Below the pieces are notes generated by a model, which saw nothing but the letters and a program-made list of their open reading frames with translations, did no database searches and was not told the origin of the DNA. A DNA stretch of 64,000 nt from Actinomycetales bacterium (GTDB lineage Bacteria > Actinomycetota > Actinomycetes > Actinomycetales > Microbacteriaceae), in assembly GCA_017308515.1 (NCBI GenBank), contig JAFKEN010000006.1, positions 354,479 to 418,478 of the forward strand. Reading direction: 5' to 3'. Below are positions 21,304 to 29,000 of the stretch, piece by piece; positions within the stretch are counted from its first letter, which is position 1; every line of letters starts with the position of its first letter. The position numbers and the translations under genes were made by a program.

Positions 21304-23745
21304 ATGACCATCCCCAAGTGGCTCCTCCCCGTCCTCGGCCTCGTGGTCGCGGGGGCTGTCGGCGTCGCCGCGGCCGTCCTCGGCTTCGGGTTCGCGACGC
21401 CGCGCACCAACGAGGTGCCGGTCGCGACGGGGACCGAGGAGTCCCCGGTGTACGCCCCCTCGGCGGTCGGCGACGACGCGGATCCCGCCGAGCTCGCCTC
21501 GCTCCCGCTCGGGTCGCTCGGGGGCAGCCCCGAGACGGGCAGCGGCACGGTCGCGACCGAGCTGCCGGGTGATCCGGGCGTGACTCCCCTCGGCGCGGCG
21601 ACCGAGGAGGCCGCGGCGGGCACCGACGCGGGAGCGGGGCTCAGCGTCATCGGCGACGACTCCGCCGACCCGGCCGACGGCGCCGGGGGCGCGGCGGGCG
21701 GCGACGGCGCCGGACCGGCCGAGGATCCCTGCATCGGCGCCGGCGACTGCCCCGAGGGCACGGTCGAGGGCCGCATCTACGCGCTCGTCGCCCCGCCCGC
21801 CTTCGAGATGCGCGCCGTGCCCTTCGTCGCCGGGGTGTGGTGCCCGGCGGGCGCCGCCGGCACGGTCACCGTCGGCGTGATGACGACCCGACCCGCGACG
21901 GTCGACGCGGGCGTGGTGCGCTCCGACGGCACCGGCGCGCCGGGGCGCTACCACGTCGAGACGCCCGCCGACCAGACCGCCGCGTGGGATGCCGCGCTCG
22001 CCGCCGCCGACGAGGGCACCCGGGTGCCGTTCCTCGTGCAGTGCTTCGACGTCGAGATCCTCGACCCCGACGCCGACCTCTTCGCCACCGTCACGGCGCG
22101 CGACCGCGAGGGCGACGTGCTGACCCGCAACTTCGAGTTCCGCGGTTCGGGCCCGACCCACCACCCGACGCTCACCATCACCCCGGTCGGCGACGGCGCC
22201 GCGGTCGTGTCGGGCGAGCACCGCGACGACGAGCAGCTCGCGGTGCGGGCCTGGGTCATCCCCGGCGACGCGGCCGCCGAGCCGAGCTGCTTCTCGAGCC
22301 GCCTGGAGGACTACCCCGAGCTCGACTGGCAGTACCGCTCCTTCGGCGACGTCTCGGAGGAGGAGGCCTCGCGCCTCCGCCTCGACACCGGGACCAGCCG
22401 CCGCACCGCCTTCGGGTTCGCGGTGCCGGAGGGTTCGGACATCCTCTTCTGCGGGGCCTGGTTCAACGGCGAGGGCCACCCCAGCTGGGAGCGGGCCGAC
22501 GCGACCTACACCGACGGGGGCCTGCTGCAGACCACCGACTACGTGCTGCCGCAGGTGAGCCTCGCGCGCGTCGACCTCGCACCCGGCGTCGACGCCGCGG
22601 CGCTGCGGGTCACCGGCGCCACCGCCGAGGGGATGCGCTGCGGCGGTCTCGACCTCGACCCCACCGACCCGACCGCGCTGCCCCGCGACGTCTGCACCCT
22701 CGGGGGCGCCTCCACCGACTTCGACGCGGCCGCGTGGTCATTCCTCGACGTGGGATTCAGCGGCGACGTCGTGATCCGGAGCGCGCTCACGCTCGACGGG
22801 GCGAGCGAGCCCTCGACCGCGATCGGAACCCTCGACCTCGGCCGCTTCTCGTGCCCCGGCGGCTGCCGCACCAACCCGACGATGCGCTTCACCCTGCCGC
22901 TGCCGCGCACGGCCGACGGCCACGAGGCCGGCACCATGACGCTCGTCGTCGGCTGGGAGCAGGGCGCGAGCAACGGTCGCTCGCGCCCGGTGGTGACCTC
23001 CGTCGACGACAGCGTCGAGATCGCGGCCGGCGACCTGCCTGCCTGGGCGCCGCAGATGGACACCGACCAGCGCATCGTGTTCGACGGCGTCGACTCCGGC
23101 TCGCTGAGCGGCACCGCGACGCTGCTGCTCGTGACCGACCGGCCGGTCGACTACACGGTGTCGCTCGAGGGCGTCCGCGGCGACACCTGCCGGGTCGGCG
23201 ACGCGCCCCTCGCGACGAGCGGGCACTCCGACGCCGGCTCGGCCGACGTGCGGGTCACCGGGCTCTGCTTCGGTGCCTACTACTTCGCCACGGTCCACCT
23301 CGTCGACGCCGACGGCCGCGAGTCGACGTTCTCGGCGACCGCGTCGGGCCGCTCGCGGTGGCTCGCGTCGTTCGTGCGGATCCCCACCGTCGACGTGCGC
23401 GTCGACTGGTCGGTGAGCGCGACGGTCGCCTCCGGCGAGGAGGCGATCCTCGCCGCGCACGCGACCCTCGACGGCACCGCGCTGCCGTTCGGCGAGCCCG
23501 GATGCGTCAGCGGCACCTACGGCGACCACGGCTCGACCGTCGTCTCGCTCGGCTCGCACCCCGTGCTCGACGTCTACCTCGCGACGAGTCCCGTCACCGG
23601 GTCGGACTGCACCGCGTCGCGCGACGACGCCGTCGTGCGCGCGAACGACGCGGTCGAGCTGGACCTCAACCGGATGCGCCTCGCGACCGGCGGGACGGTC
23701 ATCGACATCGGCGGCGTGCACGTCGTGCTGGTCGTGCTGGCCTGA
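21304..23745 (+). CDS. Large membrane-anchored exported protein
   Basis: 813 residues from ATG 21304, 10 nt after the previous stop. An N-terminal hydrophobic helix (PKWLLPVLGLVVAGAVGVAAAVLG, about 4-28) is followed by a long Gly/Ala/Asp-rich linker to about 150 and then a beta-rich region with many Thr, Asp and scattered Cys (for example SCFSS, RCGGLDL, CPGGC). No sortase motif and no catalytic signature. The repeated style (LRVTG, VRVTGLCFG, VSLARVDLAP) suggests several unrecognised beta-sandwich domains. It is probably the output or sensor partner of the upstream sigma/anti-sigma pair. Confidence 0.65.
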   Translation: MTIPKWLLPVLGLVVAGAVGVAAAVLGFGFATPRTNEVPVATGTEESPVYAPSAVGDDADPAELASLPLGSLGGSPETGSGTVATELPGDPGVTPLGAATEEAAAGTDAGAGLSVIGDDSADPADGAGGAAGGDGAGPAEDPCIGAGDCPEGTVEGRIYALVAPPAFEMRAVPFVAGVWCPAGAAGTVTVGVMTTRPATVDAGVVRSDGTGAPGRYHVETPADQTAAWDAALAAADEGTRVPFLVQCFDVEILDPDADLFATVTARDREGDVLTRNFEFRGSGPTHHPTLTITPVGDGAAVVSGEHRDDEQLAVRAWVIPGDAAAEPSCFSSRLEDYPELDWQYRSFGDVSEEEASRLRLDTGTSRRTAFGFAVPEGSDILFCGAWFNGEGHPSWERADATYTDGGLLQTTDYVLPQVSLARVDLAPGVDAAALRVTGATAEGMRCGGLDLDPTDPTALPRDVCTLGGASTDFDAAAWSFLDVGFSGDVVIRSALTLDGASEPSTAIGTLDLGRFSCPGGCRTNPTMRFTLPLPRTADGHEAGTMTLVVGWEQGASNGRSRPVVTSVDDSVEIAAGDLPAWAPQMDTDQRIVFDGVDSGSLSGTATLLLVTDRPVDYTVSLEGVRGDTCRVGDAPLATSGHSDAGSADVRVTGLCFGAYYFATVHLVDADGRESTFSATASGRSRWLASFVRIPTVDVRVDWSVSATVASGEEAILAAHATLDGTALPFGEPGCVSGTYGDHGSTVVSLGSHPVLDVYLATSPVTGSDCTASRDDAVVRANDAVELDLNRMRLATGGTVIDIGGVHVVLVVLA

Positions 23746-23803
23746 GCCTGGGGCGGGTCCGACGCGCTAGCGTGCCGGGGGTTGCCGGATCGGGTCGTGT
23801 CGC

Positions 23804-24634
23804 TCAGCTCTGGCAGCGCGGGCACCAGGTGACCACGCGATCCCGGTCGGGCTCGGTGGGCGCCACGGCGGGGCCGAGCTCGCCCGAGCGCAGCGGCGTG
23901 CCGCAGCGGCGGCAGCGGCGCCCGCGACGCCCGTAGACCCAGCTGCGCTCGCCGGGGCGCAGGTCGCCGGTCGTGCTGCGGGTCCATCGGTCGACGTTCG
24001 CGAGCAGCATCCGCCGCGCCAGGTCGACGAGCGCGGGCACGTCGGTCTCGCCGATCGGATGCGTCGGCAGCACCCCGCGCAGGAACGCGAGCTCGTTCGC
24101 GTAGACGTTGCCGACCCCGGCGAGCTTGCGCTGGTCGAGCACCGCGACGAACACCGGCACCTCGGGCTCCGCCTCGAGCCGGCGGATCGCCTCCGCCCGC
24201 AGCCCCTCGCCCCACTCCGGGTCGAGAAGGTCGGGCCCCAGGTGCCCGACGGCCCGTTCCTCGTCGGCGCGCTCGAGTAGCTCGAGGGTGCCCAGCTCGA
24301 AGCCGACGGCCTGGACCGCATCGGTCGTGAGGATCGCGCGGGCCAGGTACCCGGGCCGGCTCCACCGCTCGAAGCCGCCGGCGGCCCCCGCCGAGGGATC
24401 GAGCGCCGCGAAGCTGCGCCACGAGCCCTCCATCTTCAGGTGCGAGTGCAGCGTGTACGGGCCGAGGCGGTGCAGCAGGTGCTTGCCGCGTGCCACGACC
24501 TCGTCGACGCGCAGGCCGGCGAGCTCGGCGGTCGCGAATCGCGGGACGCGCAACTCGGCCGCGGTCAGGGTGCGGCCCGCGAGCGCGGCGTGCTGCAGGC
24601 GCGCGGTGCGGTGGACGGTGTCGCCCTCGGGCAT
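23804..24634 (-). CDS. Fpg/Nei-family DNA glycosylase (Nei2-like)
   Basis: 276 residues. It begins MPEGDTVHRTA, where Pro2 is the catalytic nucleophile and Glu3 the acid, in the form typical of endonuclease VIII-like enzymes. LHSHLKMEGSW matches the beta-strand Lys region, VLDQRKLAGVGNVYANE the helix-two-turn-helix, and CRRCGTPL...TWCPRC a C-terminal four-Cys zinc finger. It removes oxidised bases and nicks the abasic site. The gene lies 13 nt behind the SNase lipoprotein gene on the same strand. Confidence 0.9.
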   Translation of the reverse strand: MPEGDTVHRTARLQHAALAGRTLTAAELRVPRFATAELAGLRVDEVVARGKHLLHRLGPYTLHSHLKMEGSWRSFAALDPSAGAAGGFERWSRPGYLARAILTTDAVQAVGFELGTLELLERADEERAVGHLGPDLLDPEWGEGLRAEAIRRLEAEPEVPVFVAVLDQRKLAGVGNVYANELAFLRGVLPTHPIGETDVPALVDLARRMLLANVDRWTRSTTGDLRPGERSWVYGRRGRRCRRCGTPLRSGELGPAVAPTEPDRDRVVTWCPRCQS

Positions 24635-24647
24635 CCGGACCCCGCGC

Positions 24648-25343
24648 TCAGGCGCCGTTCGGGCGGCCGCACGCGCCCCAGAGCCCGAGCCGGTCGTGGT
24701 AGGCGTCGTCCTGCGCGGCCCGCAGCTCGGGCCAGTACGCGTCGTTGGGCGCCACCTTGATCGCGACCGCGTCGCCCTCGCGCACCAGGGCGAGGTTGAC
24801 GAACTCGCCGCGCTCGTTCCAGAGGTAGAACAGGCGGCGGTCGTAGTCGTCCCAGGTGTCGAGATCGACCGCGACGGTGACGGTCGAGCCGACCGGGGTG
24901 AGCCGCTCGAGCGCCGAGGTGGCTTCGTCGCCCCAGCACTCGTAGACGGGGTAGATCTCCGGGGTGTCGACGCCGATCAGCCGCACGGTGATGGGCTTCG
25001 TCGTTGTCACGATGTCGTTCGTGCGCGCGATGCGCAGCTTCAGGGTGTCGCCGTCGTGGATCGACACGACCGTCATCTCGAACGCGCCGTACGGCGGGGC
25101 CGGCTGCTCGTCGACGGGGGAGCCGGAGATCGGTCCGGGCGTCGCCAGGGGCGGGAGCGTCGCGGTCGGGATGGGCTCGCGCGTCGGGTAGGGCCCGGGC
25201 GGGGCGAAGAGTTCCGGCAGCGTCGCGCAGCCGGCGAGCGCGAGGGCGGCGAGTGCGAGCGCCGCGGCCCGGGTCGCGAGCCGCGTGCCCCGTCGCGCAC
25301 GCACCGCGCGGCGGGCGGCGGGGGCGGAGGCGCGCGGCGTCAT
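24648..25343 (-). CDS. Thermonuclease (SNase)-domain lipoprotein
   Basis: 231 residues. A basic N terminus and hydrophobic stretch end in a lipobox LAGC (Cys39), so it is probably lipid-anchored outside the cell. A Pro/Thr linker follows. The SNase domain, from about 87, has VVSIHDGDTLKL, ITVRLIGVDTPE, GDEATSALERL and DRRLFYLW, giving the Asp/Arg/Glu set of staphylococcal nuclease, with an inserted ECWGDEA region. Likely Ca2+-dependent nuclease. ATG 25343 lies 6 nt after TACCGT. Confidence 0.85.
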   Translation of the reverse strand: MTPRASAPAARRAVRARRGTRLATRAAALALAALALAGCATLPELFAPPGPYPTREPIPTATLPPLATPGPISGSPVDEQPAPPYGAFEMTVVSIHDGDTLKLRIARTNDIVTTTKPITVRLIGVDTPEIYPVYECWGDEATSALERLTPVGSTVTVAVDLDTWDDYDRRLFYLWNERGEFVNLALVREGDAVAIKVAPNDAYWPELRAAQDDAYHDRLGLWGACGRPNGA

Positions 25344-25404
25344 CCGTCCACGGTACCCGCGCTGCCGCCGAACCCTCCGGTATGACCGTCGGTATACTCA
25401 CGGC

Positions 25405-25629
25405 ATGACCACGACCATCAAGGTCGCCGACGACGTGCGTGACGTCCTCAAGCGTCAGGCGGCCGCCGCCGATCGCACCCTCGGCGAGCACCTCCGGCAC
25501 CTCGCCGAGCTCGCCGACCGCGAGCTGCGCTTCGACGCGCTCCGGGCCGCGATGGCCGCCACCTCCGACGACGACTGGTCGTCGTACCGGGAGGAATCGG
25601 AGTTCTGGGATCGTGTCGAGAGTCGATGA
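25405..25629 (+). CDS. RHH-type antitoxin
   Basis: 74 residues. MTTTIKVADDVRDVLKRQAAAADRTLGEHLRHLAELADRE is a ribbon-helix-helix DNA-binding module; the acidic, Trp-containing tail (SDDDWSSYREESEFWDRV) would wrap the toxin. ATG 25405 follows TATACT by 6 nt (leaderless). GGTAT repeats at 25379 and 25391 may be the autoregulatory site. It overlaps the toxin gene by 17 nt. Confidence 0.8.
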   Translation: MTTTIKVADDVRDVLKRQAAAADRTLGEHLRHLAELADRELRFDALRAAMAATSDDDWSSYREESEFWDRVESR

Positions 25630-25969
25630 CCGTGTCGTCGCGCTCGCCCCGGGCGATGTCGTCTGGGCGGAGCTCGGAGAGACCTCCGGTCGCGAGCAGA
25701 GCGGGCGCCGCCCGGCGCTCGTCGTCTCGGGTGCCGACTACCTGGACGTCGTGACGCGGCTCGCGATGGTCGTGCCGATCACCTCGGTCGACCGCGGGTG
25801 GCCCAACCACGTCGCGGTGACCGGCTCGAGCCTCCGGGGCGCATCCTGGGCCATGTCGGAGCAGATGCGCACCATCGCACGCGAGCGGATCGCCCGCACC
25901 GCCGGGCGCGCCGACGCGGCGACTCTCGCGAGCGTGCGCCGCTGGCTGCGCGACTTCCTCGACCTCTGA
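25613..25969 (+). CDS. MazF/PemK-type toxin
   Basis: 118 residues from GTG 25613, inside the antitoxin 3' end. ALAPGDVVWAELGETSGREQSGRRPALVVS is the diagnostic MazF start (GDVVWxxL, G-x-EQxGxRPALVVS), followed by VVPITSVDRGWPNHVAV and a C-terminal helix. Family knowledge: sequence-specific mRNA interferase neutralised by the upstream partner. The intact pair suggests a functional module. Confidence 0.88.
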   Translation: MSRVDDRVVALAPGDVVWAELGETSGREQSGRRPALVVSGADYLDVVTRLAMVVPITSVDRGWPNHVAVTGSSLRGASWAMSEQMRTIARERIARTAGRADAATLASVRRWLRDFLDL

Positions 25970-26006
25970 GACCGGCTCCGCGCTCAGCCGCGCCCTCGCC
26001 TCGCGC

Positions 26007-29000
26007 TCAGCCGCGCAGGCGCAGCCCCTGCGGGGTCGGGGTGAAGCCGGCGGCGACGAGGGTCTCGCCGAGCGGGGTGCCCAGCGGGAAGGCGCCGTCG
26101 GCCTTGTCGAGGCGCACCCGCATCCCGGCGGCGCGGATGGTCGCGGCGAGGGCGGCCGCCGCGGACGCGCGCCCCTCGGAGTCGTCGGGGTGCAGGAAGT
26201 CGAGCAGCGTCTTGCCGCCCTTCTCGAGGTAGAACGCGAGCCGGCCCTCGACGAGGGTGACGAGGGCGCCCGCCTTGCGCCCCGGTCGGTGGCCGCCGTG
26301 CCGCGCGGTCGCGTCGGCCTCGCCCTCCGGGGCGGGCCAGCCGAGCGCCGCGCCGAACGGGTTCGCCGGGTCGGTCGCCGCGAGCGTCACGGCGAGCGGC
26401 GGGTTCTCCTGCTCGCCGGGGCGCTCGGATCGCTCGGGCGCGAACGACCGCAGCCGGTCGATCGTCGCCGGGGTCGCGAACTGCGCCGCCCCGAGCCCCT
26501 CGACGAAGTAGCCGCGCCGGGTGCGCCCCGTCTCCTCGAGGGAGCTCAGCACGCGGTACGCGGTCGCGAAGCCGCCCGCGACGTCCTCCGCCTGCACCGC
26601 GCCGCGGGTGACGACGCCGTGCCGCTCGAGCAGCTGCTCGGCGAGCGCCGTCGCGCGCAGGGTGCCGACGGATTCGGGGGCGGGCAGCAGGCTCCACCGG
26701 CCGGCGAGAGTGGGCGGCGCCGTCTCGGCGAGGCGCGCCGCAACGCGGCCACGCGCCCACCGGGCCGCCGCCGCCCGCCCGGTGCCGCGCGAGCCGGGGG
26801 AGGCGGCGCGCGCCCGCGTCACCCCGCCGAGCCGCGCGCGCAACGGGGCGAGGGTGTCGTTGCTCACGAGACCGGCCCACACCAGCTCCCAGAGGGCGCG
26901 GCCGAGCTCGGCGTCGTCGAGGGGCGCCGCCGGCGCCGTTGGGTCGAGCGCGAGGGCCTGCTGCAGCTGGCGGGCGAAGAACGCGCCGCCGCCGGCGAGG
27001 GCGTCGACGATGCGGCCGTGCAGCTCGCCGTGTTCCACGAGGCTCGCCTCCGGCAGGGTCACCGCGGCGGTGTCGGCGAGGTGCAGCGCGACCCAGCCGT
27101 CCCCGCCCGAGAGCTCGCCGTGGCCCGACCAGAGCACCTCGCCGGTCGCGGTGAGTTCGTCGAGCATCCCCGGGTGGTAGTCGCGCACCCGCGCGGGCAG
27201 CACGAGCGTCTCCCACGCGGAAGCCGGAAGCGGCACCCCCGCGAGCTGGTCGATCGCGCTCACCAGGCCGTCGACGCCGCGCAGCCCACGACCGGTGACG
27301 TGCTGCCAGTCGGGCAGGAACCGGCCGAGCGCCGCGTGCGGCACCGGCTCGACCTCGCTGCGCAGCGCCGCGAGCGAGCGGGCCCGCAGCCGCCGCAGCA
27401 CCTCGGCGTCGACCCACTCGGATCCCGTCGCGCCGGGGCGGAACTCGCCCTCCTGCACGCGGCGGTCGCTCGCGAGGCGGCGGAGCGCGTCCTGCACGAC
27501 CGCGACGCCGAGCCCCAGCCGCGCGGCGGCCTCCGCCGTCGTGAAGGGCCCGTGGGTGCGGGCGTAGCGGCTCACGAGGTCGCCGACGGGATCCGCCACC
27601 GGCTCGAGGAACGCCGTCGGCACCCCGATCGGCAGCGGCACCCCGAGCGCGTCGCGCAGCCGGGAGGCGTCTTCGACGACCGCCCAGCGCTCGGCGCCGG
27701 CGATCGACGCGCGGATCACCCGGTTGCTCCGCGCGAGTTCGGCCATCTGCGGCGCGACAGCTTCGACACCCGCGGAGGCCCGTGAGGCGTCGGTTTCGGC
27801 CGCTTCGGGGGCCGTGTGAGCGGACGAAAATGACGCCTCACGGGGGGAATGGGTGGGGGGAGGGGTGGGGGTGTCACGCGGGGTGAACCGCGCGGCGAGC
27901 TCCTCGGTCGACTGCGGCCCGAGCAGGCGCAGCAGGTCGACCAGACCCTCCGCGTCGCGCGCGTGCCGCTCGGGGTCGAGCCGCTGCAGCTCGCGCTCCG
28001 TCTGGGCGATCACCTCCGGGTCGAGCAGCTCGCGCAGTTCGGCGCGGCCGAGCAGTTCGGCCAGCAGGGTCGGGTCGAGGGAGAGGGCGGCGGCGCGGCG
28101 CTCCGCGAGCGGGGAGTCCCCTTCGTAGAGGAACGCGGCGACGTAGCCGAACAGGAGCGTGCGGGCGAAGGGCGAGGGCGAGGCGGACTCGACCTCGAGC
28201 ACGCGCACCCGGCGGGCGGCGATCCGCTCGGTGAGTGCGTCGAGGGCGGGCAGGTCGTAGACGTCCTGCAGCACCTCGCGCAGCGTCTCGAGCAGGATCG
28301 GGAACTGCGGGTACTTGCGCGCCACCTCGAGCAGCTGCGCGCTGCGCTGGCGCTGCTGCCACAGCGGTGTGCGCCGACCGGGGTTGTAGCGCGGCATGAG
28401 CAGCGCGCGCGCCGCCGCCTCGCGGAAGCGGCTCGCGAACAGCGCCGAACCGCCCGCCTCCTCGGTGACGAGCTGCGTCAGCTCGTCCCTCTCGAAGAGG
28501 AACAGGTCCGCGCCCGGCGGCTCGGCATCGGTCTCGGGCAGGCGCACGACGATGCCGTCGTCGCCCGCCATCGCCGAGCCGTCGACGCCGAGGCGCTCGC
28601 GGATCCGCGCCTGCACCGCGAGCGCCCACGGCGCGTGCACCGGCAGGCCATAGGGCGAGTGCAGCACGAGCCGCCAATCGCCGAGCTCGTCGCGGAACCG
28701 CTCGACGAGCAGCGTCTGATCGGTCGGCACGACGCCCGTCGCGGCCTTCTGCTCGTGCACGAAGCGCACCAGGTTCTCGACGGCGAAGGCGTCGAGCCCC
28801 GCGGCCTCGAGACGGGCGCGGATGCCGCGGTCGTCGGCCGCCGCACTCGCGATCTCCGCCGTGAAGGCCCCGATCGCCTCGCCGAGCTCCGCGGGACGCC
28901 CGAGCCCATCACCCTTCCAGAACGGCACCCGGCCGGGCTGCCCGAAGGCGGGGGTCACGAGCACCCGGTCGGAGGTGATCTCCTCGATGCGCCAGCTCGT

